Source: Caballeronia temeraria (lineage in GTDB: Bacteria; Pseudomonadota; Gammaproteobacteria; Burkholderiales; Burkholderiaceae). Taken from it: a stretch of DNA of 41,916 nucleotides. A program made the position numbers and the translations under genes. The stretch covers positions 1 to 41,916 of the forward strand of contig NZ_FCOI02000049.1 of the NCBI RefSeq assembly GCF_001544795.2, in the 5' to 3' direction. Shown in pieces: positions 7,718-16,206 of the stretch (position 1 is the first letter of the stretch; every line of letters begins with the position of its first letter). Under the pieces are notes generated by a model that searched no databases, was not told where the DNA came from, and saw only the letters and a program-made list of their open reading frames with translations.

Positions 7718-9184
7718 TCAGGCGCCGTGACGCAGCCGGACGTGTTTCAGATGCAGATAGCCTTCCATGCCTTCGCGCCCGTGCTCGTAGCCCGTTCCGC
7801 TTTGCTTGCGGCCGCCGTAGGGCGCGTTCATGATGCCTGCATCGACGTTATTGATGGCGACATTACCGAAGTCCAGTTCGCGCGACAGCGCGAAGGTCTC
7901 CTTGACGTGCTCCGTGTACGCATAGGCCGCGAGGCCTGCGGGCGTGCTGTTCGCCGCATCGATCGCGTCATCGAGCGTCGTGTAGCGCGCCACACCGATC
8001 ACCGGGCCGAACGTCTCCTCGTGCATGACGAGCATGTCGGGCGTGCCGTCGGCGATCACGGTGGGCGCGTAGAACAGGCCCTTTTCATTCAATGCCATCG
8101 CATCGGGCCGGCCGCCGCCGCACAGGATGCGGCCGCCGCGCGCGCGCGCGTCGTCGAGATGACGGCGCACCTTGTCGAGACCCGCGCGCGTGGCCATCGG
8201 TCCGACATCGGCCTTCTCATTCGCGATGCCATCAGCGACGACGAGCTTGCGCGCGCCATCGGCGAGGCGCTCGACGAAGGTCTCGTAAGCCGCCTCCTGC
8301 ACGTAAGCGCGATTGATCGAAATGCAAATTTGCCCTGCATTGCGGAACGCGCGCCGCAGTGTACCGGCGACCGCGAGATCGAGGTCCGCGTGCGCGGTCA
8401 CGATGAGTGGACAGCTTCCGCCCAGTTCCAGCGACAGCCCCGTGATGCCGCGCACCGTCCTGTAGATGTCCTCGCCCGCGCTTCCGGAACCCGTGAACGC
8501 CACCTTGTCGATGCGCGGATGCCCGACGAGCCGCTTGCCCGCGTCCTTCGCTCCCATCACGAGATTGGCGACGCCTGCCGGCAGTCCCGCGCGATGCACG
8601 CAGCGGAACACCGCCTCCGCGCTCGACGGCGTGAATTCCGACGGCTTCATGACAATCGTGCATCCCGCCGCCAGCGATGCCGCGAGCTTCCAGCCGATCA
8701 GTTCGACCGGATAATTCCACGGTGCAATAGCCGCCACCACGCCGACCGGCTCCTTCTCCACGAAGCTGACGAAGCCATCCTCTTCGTTAGGCACGGTCTC
8801 GCCGAAAATCCGCACGGCCTCTTCCGCATAGTAGTGAAATGCCTTCGCGAGCTTGCGCGCCTCGCCTTGCGCTTCGGCGAGCGGCTTGCCCATCTCGCTG
8901 GTGATCGCCATCGCGATGGTGCGTTCGTCCTGCGCGATGTGATCGGCGATTGCGTGCAACAGCCGCGAGCGCTCGAACGGATTGACGCGGCGCCAGCTCC
9001 TGAAGGCGCGCGACGCCGCATCGACGGCGGAATCGATGGTCGTCTGATCGGCATCGGGCGCGCGGGCGACGACCTGCCCCGTCGCCGGATTCACCACATC
9101 GATCCATTCGTGCGCGCTTTCGCTGCCGAAGCGTCCATCGATATACATCTCGCACTGACGAGGTTCTGTTATGGTCCGGATCAT
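7718..9184 (-). CDS. Aldehyde dehydrogenase (NAD(P)-dependent)
   Basis: This is a 488-aa ALDH of normal length. Seen: 'PWNYP' near 155-159, 'KPSEFTPSS' (Lys180), glycine motif 'FTGSGSAGE' near 230, catalytic Glu253 in 'LELGG', nucleophile Cys287 in 'NAGQICIS', and 'EETFGPV' near the cofactor ribose. All key residues are present. It lies 3 bp after the permease stop, second half of the sugar operon. It probably oxidises a short aldehyde such as glycolaldehyde or lactaldehyde released during sugar breakdown (inference). A minus-strand ATG at 9182-9184 gives the full N-terminus. Confidence 0.92.
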   Translation of the reverse strand: MIRTITEPRQCEMYIDGRFGSESAHEWIDVVNPATGQVVARAPDADQTTIDSAVDAASRAFRSWRRVNPFERSRLLHAIADHIAQDERTIAMAITSEMGKPLAEAQGEARKLAKAFHYYAEEAVRIFGETVPNEEDGFVSFVEKEPVGVVAAIAPWNYPVELIGWKLAASLAAGCTIVMKPSEFTPSSAEAVFRCVHRAGLPAGVANLVMGAKDAGKRLVGHPRIDKVAFTGSGSAGEDIYRTVRGITGLSLELGGSCPLIVTAHADLDLAVAGTLRRAFRNAGQICISINRAYVQEAAYETFVERLADGARKLVVADGIANEKADVGPMATRAGLDKVRRHLDDARARGGRILCGGGRPDAMALNEKGLFYAPTVIADGTPDMLVMHEETFGPVIGVARYTTLDDAIDAANSTPAGLAAYAYTEHVKETFALSRELDFGNVAINNVDAGIMNAPYGGRKQSGTGYEHGREGMEGYLHLKHVRLRHGA

Positions 9185-9187
9185 GAG

Positions 9188-10231
9188 TTATTGCGAAACG
9201 AAGTTGACACGGATGGCATCCACGGCTACCGCGATGAAGATGAGGATGCCGCCGATCATCTGCACATAGAACGAAGGCACTTCGGTGATGGCGAGGCCGA
9301 CGTGAATCACCGTCAGCAACAACACGCCGCCCAGGATGCCGAACGCGCCGCCGCGCCCGCCGAACACGCTCACGCCGCCGATGATCGGCGCGGCGATGGC
9401 GTACAGCAGGAAGCCTTCGCCCTGATCCGAGGTGATCGCCATCTGCCACGCGGCAAGCAGATAACCCGCGACGCCCGCGAGAAAGCCCGACAGCGTGAAC
9501 GCAATGACCTTGATGCGATTCACGCGAATGCCGGCCGAGTTGGCGGCGAGCGCGTTGCCGCCGGTCGCATAGAGATAGCGGCCGAGCACCGTCTTGCGCA
9601 ACATGAATCCCATGCCGATCAGGACGGCAAGGAACACGATCGGCATGACAGGCCAGTTGTGGATCGTGTACTGGCCGATCCAGATGTAGCCCGTGGACAT
9701 GTCCGAGATGGTATTGCCCTGCGTCACCGCGAGCAGCGAGCCTTGCAGCACGATCATGACCGCCAGTGTCTGGATGAGCGACACCATCTTCAGCCGCGTC
9801 ACGCACAGACCGTTGAAGAAGCCGATTGCAGTCGCCACCGCGATGCCCACCGGCACGCCGACGGCGGGCGTGAGTCCGAGCCGCGTCGAGAGAATTGCGC
9901 CGATGGCGGCTGAGAAGCCCATGTTGCTGGCGATCGAAAGATCGATTTCCGCGACCATCAGCGGCATCGATACGGCGAGCGCGAGCAGGCCGAGCACCGT
10001 CGCCTGCACCAGCACGTTCTGCAGATTCGACAGCGTGAAAAAGAACGGATTGAGCACGCCGAACACGACGACGAGCGCCGCGAGCCACAGCCAGACGACG
10101 TTCTGAAAGATCCACTGCACGCCGCCCTTGCCGCGTCTCGCACCGGACGCGGCATCGCCCTGTGCGGCGAGCGCTGCCGGCGCGCGTGACGAAGAAAGGT
10201 CGCTTCCTGTTTGCATGGACTGTCTCCTCAT
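9188..10231 (-). CDS. Sugar ABC transporter permease (RbsC-like)
   Basis: This 347-aa membrane protein of the BPD_transp_2 family has about 8-10 hydrophobic segments. Family motifs are 'AVSMPLMVAEIDLSIASNMGF' in the first half and 'YATGGNALAANSAGIRVNRIK', the EAA-like cytoplasmic loop contacting the ATPase. The start ATG at 10229-10231 overlaps the ATPase stop (ATGA). The first 35 residues are polar and low-complexity, and a second ATG at 10214-10216 could serve instead. It forms the channel of the transporter with the ATPase and binding protein upstream, probably as a homodimer. Confidence 0.9.
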   Translation of the reverse strand: MRRQSMQTGSDLSSSRAPAALAAQGDAASGARRGKGGVQWIFQNVVWLWLAALVVVFGVLNPFFFTLSNLQNVLVQATVLGLLALAVSMPLMVAEIDLSIASNMGFSAAIGAILSTRLGLTPAVGVPVGIAVATAIGFFNGLCVTRLKMVSLIQTLAVMIVLQGSLLAVTQGNTISDMSTGYIWIGQYTIHNWPVMPIVFLAVLIGMGFMLRKTVLGRYLYATGGNALAANSAGIRVNRIKVIAFTLSGFLAGVAGYLLAAWQMAITSDQGEGFLLYAIAAPIIGGVSVFGGRGGAFGILGGVLLLTVIHVGLAITEVPSFYVQMIGGILIFIAVAVDAIRVNFVSQ

Positions 10232-11790
10232 GATTGACTCATCTGCGGCTCGGATCCGGCGCTCTCCACCGATGCCGGCTCCGCGTTGAAAGCGGCCTGC
10301 AAAATGGCGTCCTTCGCGATATCCGCGCCGGTGTATTCGCGTTCGATCCGCCCGCAGACGAACACGGACACGCGATCGACGAGGCGCACCATCTCGTCGA
10401 GGTCGCTCGTGATGACGATGACGCTCAAACCTTCGCGCGTGAGCGTATCGATGATGCGATGCACTTCCTCCTTCACGCCCACGTCGATGCCGCGCGTGGG
10501 TTCATCGAGGATCAGCAGCTTCGGCGACGTGGCGAGCACGCGGCCGAGGCACACCTTCTGCTGGTTGCCCCCGGACAGCGTGCCGAGCAGCACCTCGGCG
10601 CTCGGCGCCTTTACGCGAAAGTGCTCGAAGTAACGCGCGACGACACCGCGCTCTGCGTTCGAATCGATGACGCCGCCCTTCGATACGTGCCCGAGACTCG
10701 ACAGCGTGATGTTGTGCGCAATGCTTTGCAGCCCGACGAGGCCATCGCGATGACGGTCGTCCGACAGATACGCGATACCGCGCTGGAACGCTTCGCCCGG
10801 ATGACCGGCCGGAGCGCCGGTCTTGCCGTCGTGCGTGATCCGGCCGCGCGTCGCCCGATTCGAGCCGAAGAGCGCGAGTGCGAATTCCTTTGCGCCCGAT
10901 CCCGGCAGACCCGCGAACCCGACGATCTCGCCCGGCGCGATACGGAATTCGTCTACTTCCACGCCTGGCGCCGCCAGCCCTTCGACGCGCCAGCCTTCCG
11001 GACCGATTGCCACCGTGTCCCGACGCTTACGATAGAACAAGGGCACGTCGCGCCCGATGACCAGTTCCGAGAGCCCGTCCGAGTTGATCTCCGAGCGATC
11101 GTCATGCTCGCCCGCGAGTCTGCCGTTGCGCAGGACGGAGACGCCGTCGCAGATCTCGAGAATCTCTTCGTTATAGTGGGAAATGAAGACGAAACTCACG
11201 CCGCCCGCCTTCAGGGTGCGCATGAAGTCGAAGAGATGCTCACGGTCCGCGAGCGTGAGCGCGGTGGTCGGTTCGTCCAGGATCAGCAGCTTGCCGCCGC
11301 TGTGCAGCGCACGCAGAATGTTGAGCTTGCGTTTAGCCACCGCCGACAACAGACGCGCGGGCATACGCGGATCGAAGCCCGTGCCGTTGAGCACGGCTTC
11401 GACGCTGCCCATCAACGCGCGCTGATCCACTCGACGCGTGATGCCGCGCTTCAGGGGCCAGCGCCCGAGCATCAGGTTGTCGGCGACGGACATGGAATCG
11501 ACGATCATCGGTTCCTGCGTGACGAGGAACACGCCGCGCGCTTCCATCTGCTTGACGTCCGATCCCTGCACGTCCTCGCCGTCAAAGACGATGCGCCCTT
11601 CGCTCGGCGCCGTCTGCCCGCTGATCAGGCGCACGAGCGTGGACTTGCCCGCGCCGTTCTCGCCGAGCAGACCGTGAATAGTGGCGCGACGGATGTTGAT
11701 CGACACCCGGTTGAGCGCAAGCACGGCCTTGTAACGCTTGACGACGTCGTGCGTCTGCAGGATGTAATCGTTGCTGGGTGTATCCGCCAT
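10228..11790 (-). CDS. Sugar ABC transporter ATP-binding protein, tandem ATPase (RbsA-like)
   Basis: This 520-aa protein has two ATPase domains. Domain 1 has Walker A 'GENGAGKST' near residue 41 and Walker B 'LLILDEPTTAL', with a degenerate signature 'LLSAVAKRK'. Domain 2 lacks a canonical Walker A ('GLPGSGAKEF') but has 'LSGGNQQK' and 'LLILDEPTRGIDVG'. This asymmetry is normal for RbsA/XylG/MglA-type importers. It powers uptake of the sugar captured by the binding protein whose gene ends 57 bp upstream. It overlaps the permease gene by 4 bp. Confidence 0.92.
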   Translation of the reverse strand: MADTPSNDYILQTHDVVKRYKAVLALNRVSINIRRATIHGLLGENGAGKSTLVRLISGQTAPSEGRIVFDGEDVQGSDVKQMEARGVFLVTQEPMIVDSMSVADNLMLGRWPLKRGITRRVDQRALMGSVEAVLNGTGFDPRMPARLLSAVAKRKLNILRALHSGGKLLILDEPTTALTLADREHLFDFMRTLKAGGVSFVFISHYNEEILEICDGVSVLRNGRLAGEHDDRSEINSDGLSELVIGRDVPLFYRKRRDTVAIGPEGWRVEGLAAPGVEVDEFRIAPGEIVGFAGLPGSGAKEFALALFGSNRATRGRITHDGKTGAPAGHPGEAFQRGIAYLSDDRHRDGLVGLQSIAHNITLSSLGHVSKGGVIDSNAERGVVARYFEHFRVKAPSAEVLLGTLSGGNQQKVCLGRVLATSPKLLILDEPTRGIDVGVKEEVHRIIDTLTREGLSVIVITSDLDEMVRLVDRVSVFVCGRIEREYTGADIAKDAILQAAFNAEPASVESAGSEPQMSQS

Positions 11791-11847
11791 TCAGAAGTCT
11801 CCCGTCGGCATTCGGCGCGCCTCTCAACGCATGTGGACTGGCGTGAA

Positions 11848-12942
11848 TCAGGAGTAGCGGATGCCCCATTCGTTATACGCGATGTTGCCCCACTGCCGCT
11901 TGTCCTTCACCGAGCCAGCATCGACGATGAACGGCTGGATCACGAGGCTCGGTCCCGTCTCCGACTTCGTCACGACCGCCTTTTCCCAGAAGTACTGACT
12001 GTTCTGATAGTCCCCCAGCGGCACCGGCTGACCCTTGAGCGAATGCTTGTCGAGCATTTCGACGGTGATCTGCGCATAGGCGATCGGATCCTGCGACACG
12101 ACGGCGTCCATGTATCCATCGGCGATCCATTGCAGCGCCGCGGGTTCGCCGTCGATGTTCACGAAGATCACATGCCCCTGCTCGCCGACCTTCTTCCATT
12201 TGCCCTTCTGCTGCAAGGCCGTCACGATGCCGCGCGCGGGCGAATCGCTCGGTGCGTGCACGGCATCGAGATCCGGATATTCGGACAGCGTCGAAAGCGT
12301 GACCGACAGCATGTTCTTGAGCAGGCCTTCCGTCGGACGGCTGATGAGCTTGACGTCCGGATACTTCTTCATCGTTTCTTCGAAGCCTTCCTTGCGCAGA
12401 CGCCACGCGACCGATTGCAGCGCGCCGTAGCAGTTCAGGACCGTGCCTTTCGCGGCGCCGTTCTTCTTTTTCAGCGCGGCGACGATGGTCTCGGCGGCCA
12501 TGACGCCGCCCGCCTTGTTGTCGAAATCGACGGTGATCGCGACATCGCCGCCGAGCGCCGGTGTATCGATGATGCCGACCGGAATCTTCTTGAAGTTGTA
12601 CTTCTTGATGACGCTAACGATGGCCTGACTGTCGATCGGATCCGCAATGATCGCCGACGGGTTCTTCAGCATGAGGCTGTTCCACTGCTCCAGTTGCGAC
12701 GTGTTGCTGAAGTTGGCGTTGACCGCCTGAAATTGCCAGCCTTTCGCTTCGACGGCCCGCTTCACGGCTTCCTGCTGAGTGACGAAGAAGTAGTAGTCGA
12801 GGCTCTTGTTGCTGAACGGCACGAAAACCTTCTGCTGGGCGAATCCGAGGGTCGACACGGACGACAGAGCAACGCCGCCGGCCGTCGCGGCGAGACCCGC
12901 CAGGAACCTTCTACGCGATGCGACTTCCTGTGTTTCTTTCAT
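11848..12942 (-). CDS. Sugar ABC transporter periplasmic substrate-binding protein
   Basis: This is a 364-aa Peripla_BP_4-type protein. The N-terminus has a twin-arginine-like signal ('ASRRRFLAGLAATAG') with a likely cleavage after 'GFAQ', so it may be Tat-exported. The mature part begins 'KVFVPFSNKSLDYYFFVTQQEAV' split by the usual ribose-binding-protein pattern: 'AIIADPIDSQAI', 'DFDNKAGG' and 'SQDPIAYAQ'. The ATG at 12940-12942 has a GAGGAGA site 8-9 nt upstream; the frame extends to 13044 but overlaps the promoter. First gene of the sugar operon. The substrate is probably a monosaccharide or polyol; it cannot be specified. Confidence 0.9.
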   Translation of the reverse strand: MKETQEVASRRRFLAGLAATAGGVALSSVSTLGFAQQKVFVPFSNKSLDYYFFVTQQEAVKRAVEAKGWQFQAVNANFSNTSQLEQWNSLMLKNPSAIIADPIDSQAIVSVIKKYNFKKIPVGIIDTPALGGDVAITVDFDNKAGGVMAAETIVAALKKKNGAAKGTVLNCYGALQSVAWRLRKEGFEETMKKYPDVKLISRPTEGLLKNMLSVTLSTLSEYPDLDAVHAPSDSPARGIVTALQQKGKWKKVGEQGHVIFVNIDGEPAALQWIADGYMDAVVSQDPIAYAQITVEMLDKHSLKGQPVPLGDYQNSQYFWEKAVVTKSETGPSLVIQPFIVDAGSVKDKRQWGNIAYNEWGIRYS

Positions 12943-13027
12943 AGTGGTTGTCTCCTCAACAGCGATATGGGCAGCGACTTGTGCCACGGAAAAGGGCCAG
13001 GCTAATGTTAGTAACGTTCCTTTGCTG

Positions 13028-13038
13028 CGTAGTATTAC
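13028..13038. promoter_or_regulatory. Candidate operator, copy 1 (cGTAGTATTAC)
   Basis: The 11-mer CGTAGTATTAC lies just downstream of the -10 box of the sugar-operon promoter, where a repressor would block initiation. Its core, GTAgTAtTAC, is an imperfect dyad. The identical 11-mer recurs at 13171-13181. The RpiR/HexR-like regulator encoded in the operon is the obvious candidate to bind; this assignment is inference. Confidence 0.5.
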
Positions 13039-13043
13039 AACCA

Positions 13044-13073
13044 AATATACTGATCGCGAGAGTCTTTGGACAA
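13044..13073 (-). promoter_or_regulatory. Predicted sigma70-type promoter of the sugar operon
   Basis: On the minus strand TTGTCC (13068-13073) and TATATT (13044-13049) are separated by 18 bp, a good match to -35 and -10 consensus. The binding-protein start codon lies about 100 bp downstream. The candidate operator copy 1 begins 5 bp past the -10 box. Confidence 0.6.
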
Positions 13074-13170
13074 GCTAGGGTTTACTCGTTGATGGCGTCT
13101 ATCGGCTTGCTTATATGGCATTTGAAGTGAACTTCAGCGCCGTAAAGCGTCTCCCTTAAACGTATCGCGT

Positions 13171-13181
13171 CGTAGTATTAC
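13171..13181. promoter_or_regulatory. Candidate operator, copy 2 (CGTAGTATTAC)
   Basis: This is an exact second copy of the 11-mer at 13028-13038, in the same orientation, 143 bp further upstream of the sugar operon. It sits in the AT-rich gap before the decaying transporter. It could be an auxiliary site for looping, or the remnant operator of a second promoter. Confidence 0.4.
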
Positions 13182-13339
13182 TATTTTTTAACATCTTAAC
13201 GGGCTTGGATCGGCCGTCTGACGCGGGGCACGGAATCCCCTACAGCTCGTTGCCGCGTCGTGAGACGACCAAATCCGCGCCGCCGCGAGAAGCTGCTGCG
13301 TCACCCAGAAGGCGAACGAGGACGCGCCCGGTGGAATCG

Positions 13340-14281
13340 TCACCGACATCGTCTCGTAACCGAGCGCACGCCGGCCTCGGCGCCGACCGCGTTGAGCGCG
13401 GCGTTGGTGAGAAACAGAAACATCGAGGCGCCCCATACGCCGACGATCGTCGCCTTGCCGCCCGTGACCAGCGTGCCGCCGATCACGACCACGGCGATCG
13501 AGATCAGCATGTACTCGACGCCCATGTCGAGCGACGCGCCGCCTGATGTCGCCGTGAGCAGCAGCGCCGTCAGCGCCGCGATCATCGACGAAAGCACGTA
13601 GGCGAGGCAGCGCGTGCGATGCACGTTCACCCCCGCGAGCCACGCGGCGCGGGCATTCTGTCCGATCGCCGAAAGCCTGCGGCCATACACGGCGCGATGA
13701 AGCAGCGCCGCGAGCGCGACCGACAAGGCGAGCGCAACCAGCGCGATATACGGCACGTTGAAGAGCCGGCTCGTGGCGAATGCGCCCAGCGCGGGCGGCG
13801 GCGGAAGCTGGCGCCCTTGCGTGATGGCGATCGACTGGATGATGAAGCTCGACGACAGCGTCGCGATGATCGGTGGAATGCGCAGCAGCCGGATCAGCAT
13901 GTAGTTCGCGATCCCGACCGCGACGCCCACGCCGAGCGCCGCCGCGACGCCGAGCGCGATATGGCCGTTGGAGCCGCCCATCGCGTGCATGCCGACGACG
14001 CCCGCGAGCGGGATCGTCGACGGCACCGAGAGGTCGATGTTGCCGACACCCGACGTGATGACGAGCATCTGCCCGAGACCGACCAGCACCATGAACACGC
14101 CGTAGGTGAGGGCCGTCTGCGCGACATTGCTCGCGATGCCGAAGCCGAAGATGCCGACGATACCGAACCACGCAAGCACCGGGCCGACGAAAGACCACGC
14201 CCAGGGCGCCTGAACGCCCTTCAGCCGTTCCCACGCGGTGTCGTTGTTGGCGAGCGCTTCACCGGAAGTCTGCCATTTCAT
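13340..14281 (-). CDS. Sugar ABC permease with altered C-terminus (probably decaying)
   Basis: This is a 313-aa BPD_transp_2 permease. Seen are 'GVFMVLVGLGQMLVITSGVGNIDLS', 'PPIIATLSSSFIIQS', 'SAIGQNARAAWLAGVNVHR' and 'AVVVIGGTLVTGGKATIVG'. About 300 residues look normal, but the last hydrophobic segment is missing: after 'NAALNAVGAEAGVRS' the frame ends in 'VTRRCR', while the +1 frame is noise. A frameshift or deletion near 13365 is likely. The start ATG (14279-14281) overlaps the stop of the next permease (ATGA). Its partner genes upstream are clearly broken, so function is doubtful. Confidence 0.65.
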   Translation of the reverse strand: MKWQTSGEALANNDTAWERLKGVQAPWAWSFVGPVLAWFGIVGIFGFGIASNVAQTALTYGVFMVLVGLGQMLVITSGVGNIDLSVPSTIPLAGVVGMHAMGGSNGHIALGVAAALGVGVAVGIANYMLIRLLRIPPIIATLSSSFIIQSIAITQGRQLPPPPALGAFATSRLFNVPYIALVALALSVALAALLHRAVYGRRLSAIGQNARAAWLAGVNVHRTRCLAYVLSSMIAALTALLLTATSGGASLDMGVEYMLISIAVVVIGGTLVTGGKATIVGVWGASMFLFLTNAALNAVGAEAGVRSVTRRCR

Positions 14282-15226
14282 TGCCGTTCCCCGCGTTGCA
14301 GCAACACACGCAAAGACAGCACGACGATCAGGATCGCGCCCTGCATGTCGACTTGCCAATCCACCGAGACGTTGAGAAAGGCGAGGAACGACGCCGCGAG
14401 CGTGAGCGTGATGGCACCGAGCACCGCGCCGATGACCGATACGCGCCCGCCGACGAATTCGCCGCCGCCGAGAATGACCGCCGCAATCGAGAGCAGCGTG
14501 TAGCGCAGCGCAAGGTTCGCGTCGGCGGAGGTCGTGAGCCCGAGCGGCGAAAGACCGGACAGCACGCCGAACACGCCCGCGATGCCGTAAAGCGTCGCCT
14601 TGCTGCGCACGAGCGACCAGCCGAAGCGCCGCATCGCGCGCGGATTGCCGCCCGCGCCGCGTATGCGCACGCCGGCCGAGGTGCGCATCAGCAGAATGTG
14701 CCCTGCGATGGCAATTAGCGCCGACCACACGATCGGCGCGGCGATGAACGGCGTCTGATAGCTCATCGCCGTGCCGAGCCAGCCGGGGGTCGTGCCGCCC
14801 GGCGAAGGCAGCAGCACGATGGCGAGCCCGCTCCACACGAACGACAGCCGAGCGTCACGACGATCGACGGAATCTGCCGCAGTTCGATCAGCGCGCCGAC
14901 GGCTGAATACGCGAGCACACGGGCGACGAGCGCGAGCGCGCCTAGCCACGGCTCCTTGACGAGCAGCGTCGCGCCGATGCACGCGACGAGACTCACGAAT
15001 GGACCGATGGACAAGTCGAGATCGTTGACGGTGATGATCGCGAGTTGCGCAAGCGTGCGCGAGCACGATCGGCACGGCCAGATTGAGCAGCAGACTCGAC
15101 CCGAAATAGCTCATCACGGCGGGTTGCATGGAGAATCGGCACGAGCACCGCGACGAGCGAGATGGCGGGAAGCAGCGCGCGCAGACGCGCTTGCGTGTCC
15201 CGGAACGTGATGCGCGCGGGGGTCAT
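14278..15226 (-). pseudogene. Sugar ABC permease pseudogene with three frameshifts
   Basis: The start ATG at 15224-15226 overlaps the ATPase fragment's stop. Reading on: 'RLRALLPAISLVAVLVPIL', then a shift near 15129 to 'VMSYFGSSLLLNLAVPIVLA', a shift near 15055 to 'LAIITVNDLDLSIGPFVSL', and a shift near 14850 to 'LSFVWSGLAIVLLPSPGG', after which the frame stays open to 14278 with 'MRTSAGVRIRGAGGNPRAM'. Stitched together this is a full-length RbsC/LsrC-type permease of about 315 residues. Three indels in 950 bp mean loss of function, unless they are sequencing errors. Confidence 0.85.
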
Positions 15227-15765
15227 GCGGCCTGCTCCTCGAAGCTCGCAGCGAGCAGCGCTTCTTCCGTGCATTCGTCCGCATGCAAGACGCGCGTGAC
15301 CGCCGACGAGCGGAATACATACGTGCGGTCGCAATGCGACAGCTCTTCGTTTTCTGTCGTGTACCAGATGAACGTGCGGCCTTTCGCGGCTTCGTCGTGA
15401 ACGAGCCGGTAGATGTCGCGCTTGGTGCCTACATCGAGGCCGCGCGTCGGATCGTCCATCAGAATGAGCTGCGCGTCCGACGACAGCGCGAGCGCAAACA
15501 ACACCTTCTGCTGGTTGCCGCCCGAGAGCGACAGGATGCCCGCGCTCATCGGCGCGCCACGTATTCCGATCTTCGTGCGCCACGCTTCCACGAGCGCGCG
15601 CCGCCGCGAGATCGACGAGTCAGCGCTTGCGCTTCGCGCCGCCGAGAAGCCACCGCAAGTCGAGATTTTGCGCGATGGACCACACCGGGAACACGCCGTC
15701 GCGCCCGCGATCCAGAGCGCATCGATCGGTCAGGAGGTACTTGGCGTCCGCACCGCGCGTGCACC
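15223..15765 (-). pseudogene. Sugar ABC ATPase pseudogene (second ATPase domain only)
   Basis: A frame from 15591 to 15223 encodes 'GILSLSGGNQQKVLFALAL', 'LILMDDPTRGLDVGTK' and 'GRTFIWYTTENEEL', the second ATPase domain of an RbsA-like protein. Upstream, in other frames, 'DRGRDGVFPVWSIAQNL' and 'DLRWLLGGAKRKR' are recognisable before a TGA near 15620. The whole first ATPase domain is absent. It headed a three-gene transporter operon with the two permeases that follow, now decayed. No binding protein or promoter remains for it. Confidence 0.85.
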
Positions 15766-15978
15766 AAGTGTTCAGTCGGCGATTCCATCCGATCGTGCCT
15801 GCCGCCTGCTTCGTCGGCTATTGTGAGGATCACTATGTTTTCTTCTCAAGGCGGACGCCAACGATGTCATCATACGGCTCACGCGAGTTGCGCAGAAACA
15901 TGCGCTCAAGGCGCGCCTTCATCGCGGTATCTTCCCATTTCGAAGAGGTGTCGTGATCGACCCGTTTCGATCCCTGGC

Positions 15979-16013
15979 AGGGCGCTTGTGTCTTCGAGCG
16001 CCCTTTTCTTTTT
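15979..16013 (+). terminator. Intrinsic terminator on the plus strand
   Basis: An 8-bp stem, AGGGCGCT (15979-15986) paired with AGCGCCCT (15997-16004), a 10-nt loop and then the T-rich tail TTTTCTTTTT to 16013. This is a canonical Rho-independent terminator in the plus direction. No recognised plus-strand gene lies upstream; the nearest genes are minus-strand pseudogenes. It may end a lost gene or a short RNA, or insulate the operon downstream. Confidence 0.75.
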
Positions 16014-16058
16014 ACGTGGAAACCCTTGGTTGACGTGAGGTTGCTCAAAGCTGCAAAC

Positions 16059-16072
16059 TTGAAGCGCTTCAA
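16059..16072. promoter_or_regulatory. Candidate LacI-family operator O1 (TTGAAGCGCTTCAA)
   Basis: This is a perfect 14-bp palindrome with a central CG, the form expected of LacI/GalR-family operators (compare AACGNNCGTT-type dyads). It begins 24 bp after a TTGACG (16030-16035) that could serve as a -35 box, so it would cover a weak -10 (CAAACT, 16054-16059) and the start point. An identical palindrome occurs at 16167-16180, centre to centre 108 bp. The likely binder is the LacI protein encoded at the end of the operon. Confidence 0.75.
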
Positions 16073-16166
16073 ATTTCCTTGCCGACACAGTCTAAGGGCC
16101 TTTAGCCACACGAAAGTAGCACGACAGCGCCCCTCCAATCAATGCGGGGGCGGTCAGCACGCAAAT

Positions 16167-16180
16167 TTGAAGCGCTTCAA
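16167..16180. promoter_or_regulatory. Candidate LacI-family operator O2 (TTGAAGCGCTTCAA)
   Basis: Exact second copy of the 14-bp palindrome, ending 26 bp before the first gene's ATG and just upstream of its ribosome-binding site AGGAGA. The two sites are 108 bp apart, near ten helical turns, which would favour a repression loop across the promoter. Confidence 0.75.
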
Positions 16181-16206
16181 TTCAAAACGATATTAGGAGA
16201 CACCGC

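Noticed and set aside
7727..9913. Very long plus-strand open frame (728 codons)
   Set aside because: It is the antisense shadow of the aldehyde dehydrogenase and permease genes; its composition is rich in Arg, His and Asp with no family motifs, as usual for GC-rich antisense frames.
10234..13005. 923-codon plus-strand open frame
   Set aside because: Antisense to the ATPase and binding-protein genes, whose minus-strand products carry clear Walker and binding-protein motifs; the plus frame has none.
15833..16138. Minus-strand frame of 101 codons between the decayed transporter and the LacI operon
   Set aside because: It runs antisense through the terminator and the first operator, has no recognisable motif and no convincing ribosome-binding site.
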